Positions 1-12,600 of a DNA stretch of 64,000 nt are shown here, in pieces. Source of the stretch: Silurus meridionalis. Taxonomy: Eukaryota; Chordata; Actinopteri; Siluriformes; Siluridae. Every line of letters begins with the position of its first letter. Position 1 is the first letter of the stretch. The notes beneath the pieces were generated by a model. The model was not told the origin of the DNA. It did not search any database and worked only from the letters and a program-made list of their open reading frames with translations. The translations under genes were made by a program, and so were the position numbers. The DNA is taken from NCBI RefSeq assembly GCF_014805685.1, contig NC_060896.1:9142889-9206888 (forward strand), in the 5' to 3' direction.

Positions 1-571
1 TCTGATGAGGAAATTAGAAGTGTGTTGTGTTACAGGAAAATGGGTCATTATTGTAGTAAACCAGTGTCCTTACCAGTGTCCCTGACACACTATACTGAGC
101 TAGGCAGCTGAATGAGATGCAGCCACGGAAACCGTTACTAGACATCTTATTGGCTGTCAGTCAGTCTGTATGTTGGCACGACAACACATAATGCTTGATC
201 CAGCTGTGTTTTCAATTGGAGCTGTTTTTGTCTGACAGTGTAAAAATAAGTCAGTTGTGTCCGAGATGTCAGTTACTCATTATTCGTTTCTGGTTTATAG
301 AGCTGTTGTATAAAAGCAATGTCACCTCACATTAGTAATCATGCTGTTACATTGAATCTCAGCACACTGTGAATAACTGCAACATTTGGCCCATGATTTG
401 TAATTTCTTACTGTTGAATCACAGCTGAATCAAGGATATATTCAGTACGACAGCATTTTCCCTAATGTAAAATAATGATCAAATATGTTTAAATGGATCA
501 CTATTGCGAACAAAAAAAACCCCACACGAATGGGGGGGTCCGAGACATAACAAAGACTGTGTTAATTTCCA

Positions 572-573
<2 letters not shown>
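1..573. other. Intergenic, nothing recognised
   Basis: AT-rich sequence without a convincing open frame, RNA gene or named repeat. Confidence 0.6.

Positions 574-635
<62 letters not shown>
574..635. repeat. (TA)n microsatellite
   Basis: An uninterrupted alternating TA run of about 60 bp that abuts the Tc1-like element starting at 636. Confidence 0.97.
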
Positions 636-638
<3 letters not shown>

Positions 639-988
639 TACAGACCAAAAGTTTGGACACACCTTCTCATTCAAAGAGTTCTCTTAATTTTTATGACTAT
701 GAAAATTGTAAAAAAAAGTGAACTGAAAATATGTCATATTGTAGGTTCTTCAAAGTAGGCATCAAGAGAATGCCAAGAGTGTGCAAAGCAGTAATCTAAG
801 CAAAAGGTGGCTACTTTGAAGAACCTACAATATGACATATTTTCAGTTCACTTTTTTGTTATGTATATAATTCCACACGTGTTAATTCATAGTTTTGATG
901 CCTTCAGTGTGACTACAATTTTCATAGTCATGAAAATAAAGAAAACTCTTTGAATGAGAAGGTGTGTCCAAACTTTTGGTCTGTGCTG
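636..988. mobile_element. Tc1/mariner-like non-autonomous element (MITE)
   Basis: Begins CAGTACAGACCAAAAGTTTG and ends with the near inverse, AACTTTTGGTCTGTGCTG, with TA at both borders (634-635 and 989-990). The terminal inverted repeats extend over about 70 bp (ACACACCTTCTCATTCAAAG and its inverse). A second inverted repeat lies inside: about 707-758 against 810-856. No transposase frame is present. The TA borders and CAGT start fit Tc1/mariner; the family name is from memory of a widespread fish repeat. Confidence 0.8.
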
Positions 989-1002
989 TATATATAATAT
1001 AT

Positions 1003-1026
1003 ATAAACTTTTGGTCTGTACTGTAT
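1003..1026. repeat. Extra terminus of the same Tc1-like element
   Basis: AAACTTTTGGTCTGTACTGTA repeats the right end of the element at 636-988 just beyond it, so a second copy was truncated or part of the end was duplicated. Confidence 0.65.
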
Positions 1027-2970
1027 AAATATATATAAAACAACAAAATACACTTAAAGGAAACGTTAGTAATAATGTAACATAAGTAATAATAATACAG
1101 GAAGTTACACACCAATATTTTAACTGTGCAGGCAGGATTACAAATAAAGTGCAGCACATGTAGCTGAGCTTGTGGAAGTGTCAAAGTCAGAATTTAAAGA
1201 CCATGCTTACAGTGCTGACAATTCTATATCTTAACTATTGTTTCAAGAGACATAGTCATAATGTTTATATTTAATATTTATCTTTAACATTTAAAAAAAT
1301 CTGGTTTTGGTTACTTTATTTTGCTCTTCTAGTTCTAAATACAGATAAAAAATTTTGGAACAGTAAACAGAAATAGTTATGTAATAAAGCCTATAAATAT
1401 ATATTCATCACATGCTGCTCTACAGTTATTAAAATTAGACACATAAAATCTTGTTTTGAAACTTAACACTTAACAACAGATTGAATCTGTAAATCTTTCA
1501 GTGGACCACATGCCTTGATTAAAACGCAGTGCTGTGTCTGTACTGCTTTTACTGTGAGACAGTGTAGTGAATACGAATGAATTTTGGTGTGCAGGTTAAA
1601 CAAGGACTACAGTCAAAACCCCAAAAGTATCTGGAACCTAAGCAGACTTTATTTGTTCTTTAATGCAGCTGTGAACATAAAACACGTCAGCTCTCTGCGG
1701 TTATCAAACAGCCAATTTCATCTGTCTGTTTTGATCCAGCTGTCTAAAGAAGTAAGAAAAAAAAAAAGCCACAACCACCGAAACTCAACAAGTTTAAGAA
1801 CAAGTGTTTCACACTGAGCAAATGTCCATGCTGAGTGCAAGTCAGCCAATCTGCAAATGTTTAACTTGCCAACATATACAGGGTTTGGTATTTTTGCACC
1901 CAGAATAACGGTGCAAACAGCAATCATCACGGTATGGAACTGGATCCATCATTTTAAACAAATAAAGACCTTAAATCCAATGTATCAAAATGCATATAAG
2001 AGCAAGGAATGTTTGTAAATTGGATTTATTAAAAGAGACTGTGCTATTTACAGTATGTATATATATTTTAATCTTTGACATGTTTTTTTGACATGTTGAA
2101 TTTGAGCAGGAAATGATAGTTTATTAAACAAAAAAAAGAAACAGAAGTCTATATATAAAATATTAGTATAGATTACATACAGGAGATGGACACTTTTAAA
2201 TAATAAAAAATCCTTCGTGTTCATTTGACCTTGTTGTTTATTCAGTGCCAGCTAGCAGGCATTCCTCAGCTCTACACATCTTAAGCACTAGTCAGGCAAC
2301 CCTATGATGAATTTATTGGCCTGAACACTGATGAAACAATGCTGCTGCTGTAACTGAAATTATACTCCCTGCTTATACCAAAACAATGTAGAAATGTGTA
2401 CTCTAAGAGTCTATTGGTTTCCCAAGAATAGATCATTTAGAAAGATTAAAGACGTCCACATAACAATCAGTTGTTTATATGCAGCTATAACGTATATTCT
2501 TTTTATTCCATCAACAGAAATCTATTACATTTTTGTAAAGTGAAAAACCCAACGGATGATTTATATTCCATAAAAGAGTTAAAAAGCATTTTAAAAATAA
2601 ATTTAAGCTCTATATCATCCATAGTCTGTACTTAGTATATTTATAGATGTTAATAGCATTAGGGTTAGTATGCAATCACTGTATTCAGTTCATTGCCAGA
2701 AACTTACCAACACAGCTTTCGTTTCTTCTTCAGAAAACTGATACTGTATAAAGCTGTTATATCAATGTAATCAATCAATCTAGTAATACACACTTAGGTC
2801 ACTTTTAGACTTAATTTGTAAAACTAACTTTCCAAAAGACTTTAACTTGAGATTTCTATTTGCATTCAAAAATGTACAGAAACCTAAACACAAAAAGCCT
2901 AAACAAAAGTCCCAATTAAAACTTTCAGTGTATTTGTTTAAAAATGTAATAAATGACCCTATTAAAGCTT
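1027..2970. other. Intergenic, nothing recognised
   Basis: AT-rich DNA with short A/T runs. No open frame with a recognisable product and no named repeat. Confidence 0.6.
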
Positions 2971-3031
<61 letters not shown>

Positions 3032-3032
3032 G
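2971..3032. repeat. (AAT)n microsatellite
   Basis: About 20 copies of the AAT triplet. The poly-Asn and poly-Leu frames across it are artefacts. Confidence 0.97.
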
Positions 3033-4764
3033 GTCTGTAAGAAATTCCCCAGAAGATCCAGACTGTGCTTAAATGAACATTGCATTGTTTTTGGTGTCAT
3101 GAAATTCACACACTGCCAGTACGAGTTTTCTGTTCTAGATGAGTACATTTTAAAGAAACAAGCATGTTTCCAAATGATGATCAAACTCTGGCACCAGCTT
3201 CAGTACCAACGCAAGAACCTGACTGGAGGAAAAATACTGGAGGTACTATAGCTGCATTCCATCAGAGTTCATGTCAAAACTGCCAAATGCTTCACAAGTA
3301 CATTGGCCACAGATTGACTGAAACCTATTTTCAGATTAGGCCTCTTTAAGCAGCAGGATGTTGAATAACACCAGTGTCTTGACAGACCAAGGGCTCTTAA
3401 GGGCAAGGTCTGCTGAGACAAGCTGCCAGTGTCAAAACCAGGTAAGACAATCCTTTTTGATAGAAATCATGTCATACTTGTGTAGCCACACAATGGTGTT
3501 GTGTTTCTAGGACTAGCATATTTGCTTTTTTCCCCACCTCGAAGTGTCCATACCTATTAGCAACAATCTATGACCCTTTTCGACATGCTGGTATGGTATT
3601 GCACATGGTGGAGTTTGCTGTAACACTGGTTGCTTGGCAGATTTTCAGATTTGCATGATGGATGAATGTGGTAGTTGGCTAGGATGGGTCATCTGCTCTA
3701 ATGGTTCCCACAGGACCTCAGTCGAGTTCAACTGAAGCTATGTGGATGAATAACGAGCTGCCTTGACATACCTCAGGGATTCTGCGAGGGGCTCAGCATC
3801 ACCCTGTGTTAGTGAAACATTTGGCATTTTTTAGAAAGATAATATCTATAATGAGCCTTGAAGGAAAGACCGACAGGTGAGTATACATTGACTTGGAGCT
3901 CTGATGTCGAAACCGGGGCCTACTGTCAGTGAATGTGTGATGATCGACTTGTTAAATGTGTATGAGTTGTTTTGGCTTTGCTGCAAGTTATACATTTGAA
4001 ATTTTACTTATGTTTTATGCAGTTTAAAAAATATTCCAAAGATAAAACAAAAACAAAACAAAAAAACATATGATAGTGGGGAGTTTAATACTGTGCCTTT
4101 GAGTTCTCACTTCTTAGCTTTAAAAGTTTTTGGCTGGTTGGTGCACGGATCAAGTGTGATTTGGCGAGAGCTATTTTTGACTTTATTGTTGGAAAGTATA
4201 AATTACAAGTATTTGCAGTGAGCAGATTTTTGTGGCCATATATGCAAAAAAAAGTGTGATCTTTCACTACTTGGATGAAGATCTGAGTTCAAAATAGGAT
4301 GAAAAAAAAATTATCAAGACAATACAGCCAGTATTCATAAGCACAAAGTGGTGTTCCTCTGAGCAGTGTGTTAAAAATACAGCACTAAAGCCATAAGAAA
4401 AGCATAGCACATTACTTGGTGACATACAACAGGGAGCTAATTGCTTAGTGCTGAAAAACATACACTGTAATTTTATTATGGATAGTGGTTGAGTAAAACC
4501 CAAGAAAACATCATGATAGAATTTTATGAGCTAAGTAAAGTGTTTTCAAAGTCTGCAAAAGGATACTTTCTGGAGTGGTTCTGTCTGCTGATCATTCTTG
4601 TTTAATTCACAGTAAAGTGGTTTCATTTGATTATAAATTTACGGTTACAGGCAGTTATGCATCAACAATTGTTAAAAATACAGGCTGCAGCAAGACTTTA
4701 GATTAGATCAGGTAAAAGTGATACATGACTGACCTTACCATCCCTGTTTTTAGTGTAAAAAAAC
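3033..4764. other. Intergenic, nothing recognised
   Basis: No coding region, RNA gene or named repeat seen. Confidence 0.6.
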
Positions 4765-4815
4765 TTTCTTTCGGATTCTCCCATTAGGGGTCGCCACAGC
4801 GGATCATGATCCGCA
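4765..4815 (-). mobile_element. RTE-type LINE 3' end fragment
   Basis: TTTCGGATTCTCCCATTAGG and GTCGCCACAGCGGATCAT are the inverse of the 3' end of the RTE copy at 59023-59490, which ends ...CCTAATGGGAGAAGCCGAAAG. The insertion is in minus orientation and reduced to its last ~50 bp. Confidence 0.65.
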
Positions 4816-4904
4816 TGCTCAAATTAAAAACATTGTGTGCTAATCCGTGTGATGTATGAAATCGTTTTGATCAGCCTGCTTCTGGTTGCTTCTCTATAGA
4901 AGTT

Positions 4905-5095
4905 AGTTCTCTATAGAAGTCAAGTTTATTTCTATAGCGCTTTTCACAACAGACATTGTCTCAAAGCAGCTTTACAGAAATCAACAGTCAAGGTGAATGG
5001 TGTGTATTTATCCCTGATGAGCAAGATGTTATGAGGAAGAAACCTTGAGAGGAACCAGACTCAAAAAGGGGAACCCCTCCTCATTTGGGCTTTAC
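4905..5095 (-). repeat. Interspersed repeat, copy 1 (inverted)
   Basis: Starts GTCAAGTTTATTTCTATAGC and includes GAAACCTTGAGAGGAACC. It is the inverse of 13490-13680, so it belongs to the same fish repeat family. Probably the 3' part of a non-LTR element with a TTGAC tail; class not certain. Confidence 0.7.
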
Positions 5096-5984
5096 CCAGT
5101 AAACACTTTTTTGATGGCCTGCTTTAGGAGTTACAGAAATTTATGTCAAATTTTCCTGCAATGTTTTAATATCAGATTAAATAGTGCTCAGTGAGCTGTT
5201 CAAATCTTGGGACATTTTTTTTTGCAACAAAACCTGACTCTGACCGTGACTTACATGCATCCAAATCCAGTTGACTAATCCTGTTAAGAAGCAGCCCAGT
5301 CTCACGGCATTACGTGATCTTGAAATGTAATCTATTGATTGCATTGAATCTATGGACACAAATTTCCCTCTGTTTTCGGGTAACTGAGGACGACTTTCTA
5401 TGTAATGTATGTCAATAGAAAATATTCTAAAGTTTTCTTTCTGCCACTGAATACCACAGATGCTGTATTGTTTTTTTTCTTCTTTTTTGATACTGCTTTT
5501 TAATCTTCAAGCACTATTACTCAACATTTAAAGAGATTTTATCCTTGCTTTTATTGCTTTATATTCGGTAAGCTACTCGTTATTATAAACCATCTACAGT
5601 AGTTCCTTTTCACCTGCTTAATTAAGGAAACAGCGTTAATTAAAGACACACACATTTATTAGAGTATAACCCTAACCCTATATTTTCTGCTTTATTTTCT
5701 GATAAATATGAGGAAAAAGATTACCTTTGGCATTTCTGTCAGCATTACCCATGATCCTCTGCCTCCGTTGCTATGGAGACAGAGCCAGATGGACGCAGTC
5801 GTGCTGAGTGACTCAAAAAAAAAGGGAAATTCGTGTCCATGAACACAAATCAATATAATAAAGTTAGTGACTATTTCACGAAATGCAGTGAGACTGTTGT
5901 AAGATAAGGTGAAATAAAATAAAAAACTATTTGCCCTGAATAAACTTTTCCGCTAAACTTGGACTTGCTTGGATAGATGCTTTA
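5096..5984. other. Intergenic, nothing certain
   Basis: AT-rich. At 5768-5782 there is GTTGCTATGGAGAC, an RFX (X-box) type motif. No gene is attached to it. Confidence 0.55.
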
Positions 5985-6284
5985 TGTGGACTTCATTCTG
6001 TACCATTCTCTATCAGGTACATTTATACAGGTCACATGACACCTTACACACACATGAATTATATTCAACCAATTAAGTCATTTCTGATGGCTTTTAGTGG
6101 CTTTCAATGGTTTATAGACACAGAATATAAACATTTTTATTTGTAAATAATTTTGCAAAGTATATTGATCTTCAACATTGATGCATTTTTTGTAAATTCA
6201 CAATTAAATAAATCTCAATTCTAGCCTACAACACTACAAAATGTGGAAAATGTCAAGGGGGATAAATACTTATGCAAGTTACTG
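5985..6284. mobile_element. Tc1-like element, one terminus
   Basis: Ends GGGGATAAATACTTATGCAA then GTTACTG followed by TA. Read in reverse this is a Tc1-type terminus (CAGTAACTTGCATAAG...). The inner ~280 bp has the AT-rich untranslated character of Tc1 ends. The rest of the element is missing. Confidence 0.6.
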
Positions 6285-7352
6285 TACAGTTTTAACAAAA
6301 TCGATTAAAACCTTCTACATTCTTATGTCAAGCACATAAAAAACAAGACAGTATTGATGATGTTTTTATTAGAAACATGGTCTAATACTAAATGTGGTCC
6401 ATTGCTTAACACTCACTATAACTAACATCCAAATAATATGTTAATCTGGTCAGAGTCACACTACATACACCCTACATCAGCCTAATACATTACAGGAACA
6501 CAGGGTGTGAGGTGAGAATACACTTTTGGATGGTATACAAGTCCATCAGAGGGCACCACAAAGACAAACACATTTATATGCTAATTTACACCATTTTATC
6601 TTTAGATAATCCTCATACTGGCATTTTACTTTTTTGAGGGTAGGCAGGACGAAACAGGATAACCCAGATGGACAAAGGGAAAACCTTCAGTATTCTGATC
6701 TTTAATTTCTCATTTATAATAATATATAATTATTACAATAATTAAATCAGATTAAAGTTGACTTAAATCTGAACAAAGAAAACCAAGAAAAAAAACTAAT
6801 CACATAAAACATTTAGGTATAAAAGTGTTTAAGGGGGTTGATTAAGAGGCAGTGAATGCCATTAAAACAAATAAATAAAATACAGAATAAGAGAGAACAT
6901 TTTAGATACTGTATAACATGTGGCAATGGGTTGTTCAGCTAATTGCCCCTTTCATAGCTTATTATTCACATCATTCATTTTGCATTATGTTTCCTAAAAC
7001 AGGTTTTTGTCCTCCAGATTAAAGCCCTAGTTACTGTAATAAAGTCATAGGATTGCAGAAGTTACAGTATATCAGCTATTTTATTCACCATGCTCGTTTG
7101 TTATATGTACAATACATTTTATCATGCCATTTTTGTGTGCATAATCAATTTCCACGGTTACACATGCCTCTACTTAATCCTGTGCTAATCTACTTGTATT
7201 CTGGGAAATCTCATCTTCACCCATTGCTGCGTGGCCACAGCCGTCCCGAGAGAAAGGGAGAAACAGGTGGTAAAGCTCTTGGCCATATTCCTCTATAACT
7301 TGCATGCTGTTTAAAGCACTTGGCTTAGCCAGATGAGGATTTTTCAGTGTAG
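6285..7352. other. Intergenic, nothing recognised
   Basis: No coding region or named repeat seen. Confidence 0.55.
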
Positions 7353-7611
<259 letters not shown>

Positions 7612-7612
<1 letters not shown>

Positions 7613-7895
7613 GGTCCTTACTTGTACTTTGTCCAGTCATCATTAAATATTCCTGAGGATTGTTCAGTCAGATGGAAAAACTCCCCCCACCTACTCCCAA
7701 CCTCATGTTATTCTTGCATCTTCAACCTTACCTTGCCATGCTTTAGCAACTGGTGTTGTGTTTCTTTAACTCCTTCTGAGTGTTTAGGTATACAGGCAAC
7801 CAAATATGAAATGAAATGAAATGAAATTTAGTTACACTAGTAACTAATAGTAGTTAGTAGTAGTAGATAGTAGTTAGTTACAATAGTAACTAATA
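7612..7895. other. Intergenic; TAGT-rich simple sequence at the end
   Basis: From 7840 to 7893 the sequence is a degenerate array of TAGTTAG/TAGTAACTAA motifs, and one more copy follows the transposon at 9063. The rest is unremarkable. Confidence 0.55.
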
Positions 7896-8252
7896 CAGTG
7901 GAACCCGGTTATCTCGACCTCGGTTACCTCGACAACCCTATTAAGTCGACGTTTTTGAAGTGAAACCGCCAAATTCTCTTTTTCTAAGCATTTTTTATCG
8001 GTTATGTCGACTTTTTTTATGTCGCGGAACCCTAATATCTCGAGCACAAGGGGGGAAAAATAAGAAATTTTAATGTCAGTTATGTCGATCGGCGCTGTGC
8101 AGCCGCAGAAGAACTTGCGCAAGTGGCGGAAAAATTAAACCTTACAGATACTACAGGTGTTTGTATTGTATACTGGTGAATCTCTGCTGTTAGTAAGTGC
8201 ACATATGCATTTTTGTGTTAAATGTTATGCGATGAATGGGAGCGCGGCGTTC

Positions 8253-8303
8253 CCGGCTTCAACTCCTTACCGGCGCGCTCTCTCGGTAAGGAGTTGAAGC
8301 CGG
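8253..8303. repeat. 20-bp perfect inverted repeat (hairpin)
   Basis: Left arm CCGGCTTCAACTCCTTACCG (8253-8272), right arm its exact complement in reverse (8284-8303), with an 11-base loop of GC-rich sequence. Located in the GC-rich part of the pogo-like element. Confidence 0.95.
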
Positions 8304-8476
8304 AGCTCAGAAAGCGGCAGAAAGCACCTGCCACGCCCCCTTCGGCCGTTCAAGTTTGAGACTTTTCTGTCCCTCGTTTTTGGTTTCGGGTTCGGTTTTG
8401 GATCTTGCGGGTTTTTTTCCGGCTTCGCGCCGTGCCGCCGGTCGCGGTATTTTTGAATTTCCCTATTTTTCCATTC

Positions 8477-8481
<5 letters not shown>

Positions 8482-8522
<41 letters not shown>
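8482..8522. repeat. (CT)n microsatellite
   Basis: About 20 CT units inside the pogo-like element. Confidence 0.95.
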
Positions 8523-8524
<2 letters not shown>

Positions 8525-9109
8525 CTTATCCCCCCCTCGGCATCGCGGACGTAAGTTTTTTTGGACACTTTGCTTTGTGTGTTTGTATGGATTACTTCAG
8601 CCTGATGGTCATAAGTTTTCAGAAACTTAGTTACTGTTTATTTTTCTTTTTTTCCACATGTGGACAGCCGCTGTTTTTTTTTTTTTTTTTTTGAGCGATC
8701 TGTGTGTTTATAATGTTGGAGAATATAATAAAGGTTTGTATGGAGAATGGACGGTGGTTTGTATTGTATACTGGTAAATCTCTGCTGTTAGTAGGTGCAC
8801 TTATGCCTTTTGTTGTTAACAAACGTATGTACATTTTTATAGCATGCCTTCATCAAACAAATCGCGGCAACGCTGTTGTGTAAAAAACCCTCCAAAAACA
8901 CGTGCATGCACATTCTCATTTATTAACGCACATCATGTACATAAAGAAATTTCAAGCACGTTAATATATTGCCGCCATTTTGACTTTCGTTTATCTCGAT
9001 CATCGGTTACCTCGATGCTTTTTGTCGACCCCCTAGGACATCGACATAACCGGGTTCCACTGTAGTAACTAATTAGTTAGAATTAAACAGTTCAGTTTAA
9101 TTCAATTCA

Positions 9110-9612
9110 TTTAAATTCAATTCAAAGTATTTTAATTTCTATAGCGCTTTTAATTGGCTCAACGCAGCTTTACACAGATAAGGTGGTAAGAATATCTAAC
9201 AGCTGTACCAGTGCAGTATAGAACCCATTTTATGAAGATTTCAGACATTGGACTTGGAGGATAAACAACTTAATCAATACTCTAAAACATTCTACATGTG
9301 CTGTTTCTCCATCACAGAACATTTAAAGGCTCTGGCATGGAGGAGTTGGTGTTGAATCTATAATGATCTCAGATGTTGAGCTAATTTATGAGTTGCTCAG
9401 AATCACCTGGTTCCACAACTCCAACTGACTGTATAAGATTGTAGAACAGAGGACATTACTCATTATCACACACTTTAGTGCTCATGATATTCTCTCTCTC
9501 TGGTGTTTGTAATACTGTATTTTAATGATTTATAATCGCATTCTTAGTATCACCCAAATGAGGATAGGTTCCCCTTTTGAGTCTGGTTCCTCTCAAGGTT
9601 CCTCATAATTCT
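9110..9612 (+). repeat. Interspersed repeat, copy 2
   Basis: The part 9240-9600 matches 13250-13520 in the same orientation (AACATTTAAAGGCTCTGGCA; CACCCAAATGAGGATAGGTT; CCCCTTTTGAGTCTGGTTCC). The left border ATTTCTATAGCGCTTTTAAT is the inverse of the right border of copy 3, so the family has inverted ends. The right end is lost here. Confidence 0.65.
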
Positions 9613-12600
9613 TGTAATTGTAAATTGTAAAATTAAAGATGTAAAAATCCTCTCACTTTAAAGAAAGAAAAAAAAAAACACCCCAAAAAGAAATATGTAT
9701 TTGTAATGTCAAATGTAATGTCTCACTTACCACAGAAAAAAAAAGGATGTAGCTATAAGAAAATCAGCAGCGGTGAGGTTTAGAGGATTGATGGCATTTA
9801 AGTTCATGTATACATTGTTAATAGAGAAATAAAATCTCTTTAGTATTATTATAAACCTACGATTTTCAGCTGCACTATTGCCAGACCTGCTATAAAAATA
9901 TATCAACACTTGCTGAATCCAGAATAAAAAAAAAAATGCTGTGGTTTAAATAGGATCTTCCTAAAAACATCTTCCTTGAGCTATATTTGTCTGTATTTTT
10001 TATGCTAAAATATTCAAGGTTTGCACACCTTAGAGCAATGTGATAATAAGATTAAGATTCTGTGTGTGTCAGGTTTGTTAGCAGGTAAAAAGTTTGTGTT
10101 CACTATTACTGAATGTAATATAGTTATTCTCCCAAAAAATTACTTTAAACTTCGTGGTGTCTTCACTAAGGAACTTTTACATCAGCCAAAATACACAGCA
10201 CTTCCTAGCATGTCTCCACTCGGGTGGTCTCTCCTACACCACATAGTAGACACGTTCAAAATGAAGCTTAACATTCTTGAATTAAAATACAATAATCTAT
10301 AATATTAGATTAGATGGGGATCTTTTTCCTATTATCCATTTCCAGTCCCAAGAACAGGAACACAACGAACATGATAAGCCTATATGGAAATCATTTAAGA
10401 ATAAAAACCAACAACAAAAAAATAAATAATTAAATACAAAATACGATGTCTGTCTCCCTATTTTAACTCACCTGAGCAACTATGAACAAAAATTCCAAAG
10501 GCCTCCTGCACCTCTGTCAAAGTCCATGTCTGTATGTCATCAATAGTAGGATATAAACACAAATATAAAATATGTATCACACAGAAACAGATTTAACCCC
10601 TCTCTCTCTCATCACAGTTGGCTATTAAAACATGTCTGCAATGTCTAAGTGAAATGTCTAATCCGACTTATCCTCAAGCATTCATATTATATTCTGAAAT
10701 ACATAGAAAGAAATGGGGTGTAAATACAGAGATAAATAAAAGGCCACATATAAAAAAAAAAATCAATGATGAGTGAAAGTGCTGACACAGGGTTTTTGGG
10801 GTGATGGGGCTATCATTCTCTTAGGATGTGATTTCTGCCTGGCATGTCACCTTTTAGAAAGCACTCCGCTCTTGACAAGCTTGCTGTTTCATATAATTCC
10901 CTGGAGAGATGCATTCTGGGACAACTTAGCTCTGGGTTATGTTAGTCACTCCTTGTTTTACACCCTGTCCTCTTATACCCCATAAAGCCATGCATGCAGG
11001 CAGATAGTGTAGGGCATTAAACAAATATTTAGGGTCATTCGTTTCGAGGAGATTAGCATTTGTTTCTTTGAAAGGGTGCGATTTAAAACAGTCAGGAGAA
11101 ATGAGACATGCATTAAGCACATCCTGTATCCTGTAGCCTTTTATGAGATGCTTTTGGTCTAGCATTTACATGTCAACACCATACGCCATTGTATTAGTCT
11201 GCAGTTCATGTGCAAACAGGAACAGGCATATTTTGAACACGCTGATTTTTCAGCAGTGTGAATATCACTGCACTTGTAAGGGTGTTTCAGATTGCCCCTT
11301 CGGAGAATAGTTCTGCTTGGAACTTCACAACAGATTTTTTCTTTTCTTTTAGATGAGGGTTTTAAGAAATACGTTTTTTAGATGTTAGAAACATTTAAAT
11401 TTAAAATGAATCTATAAAATCTTAATAATTATTAAGAAGTTATTATTTTACTAACTTTACCCCAAACATATGCAAATGTATGAAAAGAAAAACATGTCTT
11501 TTAAATTTCAGTTATACATACAGAATATACATTTTTCCACATTTTCACTCAAATGTAATTTTACATACTGTGGCTTCCAGTTCCACTTTATCTTTCCCAA
11601 ATGCTACATTGTACATACCTCCTAAGTGGGAATTTGGAGCTTGGAATCAAATCCTAAGCACATTTAACTATTGGTTGGGAATAAAATGAAATTTTATTAA
11701 TGTTGTCATTTGTTTTTACTATTTTTTAAACTAAGTTACACCTAGTTAAATAGCGTATTGATTTCTCTAGCTGTGATTGAACAGCTACGCACAATGCAGG
11801 TCAAACTGGTAAGATGGGTAGACCACATTTGATGTCATTTTTCACTTTCCATATTATTGATTTTGTCTGAAATAATCTAAAACACTTAAATCCACAGTGC
11901 AGCAATAATAGTATTTAGCAGCTGCCACTAATGAGCTACATACATGACTAGCTTGTTTTGGTAGTCAGTAGCTAGTCAACTCACAGTGGAGTTGCTAGCA
12001 GATTTGTATTTTTTTTGCCAGAAAACACAAACTGAATAATTAGAGTAGGTGCTTCTGTGATAAAAAAAAAAAAGAAGAAATATTTGTGCACAACATATAC
12101 AGTACATACACTTGTTCTCAATAGAACAAAAACACACAGCTTCACGTTATAAGGGTTTTTGGCTAGACATTACTCCATTCATTTCCCTGAAAAATCCTGT
12201 CACAGCTGTGGCTCAAGTGTGCTTTCCGTTCCACTCAAGAACAGAGGAAAGACGACTTTTCCAGGGAAAAAAAACTAAGCACACTTAGGAAAAAATAAAT
12301 GGCGTACATAATATGTTTGTCATATGTAATAGTTTGTCTCATAGATAAGCAGCCCTAACCTGAGTGAACATCTCTCCACCATCATAATATTATTATCACT
12401 AAAATATTATCAGTGCTGGGGAAAAAAACCCATGGTGTACTGTTCAGCCCTCAGTGTTGGAACAGGATAGAGTTATGGTGGTGTTCTGCAGTTTTTTAAT
12501 GAATAGAGCTGATATGAAGGCATTTTTGTAGCCCCTCTTATGAAAACATAAATCATCACATGATAATGCTGCCTGGGCTATGTATTCTCAGTACTTTTTT

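Larger units (their letters stand above)
7896..9062. mobile_element. pogo/Tigger-like DNA transposon, non-autonomous
   Basis: Starts CAGTGGAACCCGGTTAT and ends with the exact inverse, ATAACCGGGTTCCACTG, between TA dinucleotides (7894-7895, 9063-9064). A ten-base motif, GTTAYSTCGA or close variants, recurs near both ends (7908, 7923, 8001, 8079, 8990, 9006). The GC-rich middle holds a 20-bp palindrome, a (CT)n tract and a sequence of 5'-leader character ending in a possible splice donor, GACGTAAGT, at about 8548. A 65-bp direct repeat (8158-8223, 8758-8820) is also inside. There is no transposase frame. The TA target and CAGTGGAACC end fit the pogo branch of Tc1/mariner. Confidence 0.75.

Noticed and set aside
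2780..3251. 134-codon frames on both strands
   Set aside because: Produced by the AAT triplet run; flanks show no protein similarity that I recognise.
5668..5683. TAACCCTAACCCT, telomere-like repeat
   Set aside because: Only two units, too short to mean an interstitial telomere.
8356..8694. 112-codon frame inside the pogo-like element
   Set aside because: It runs through the CT repeat and a poly-T run and has no transposase motif.
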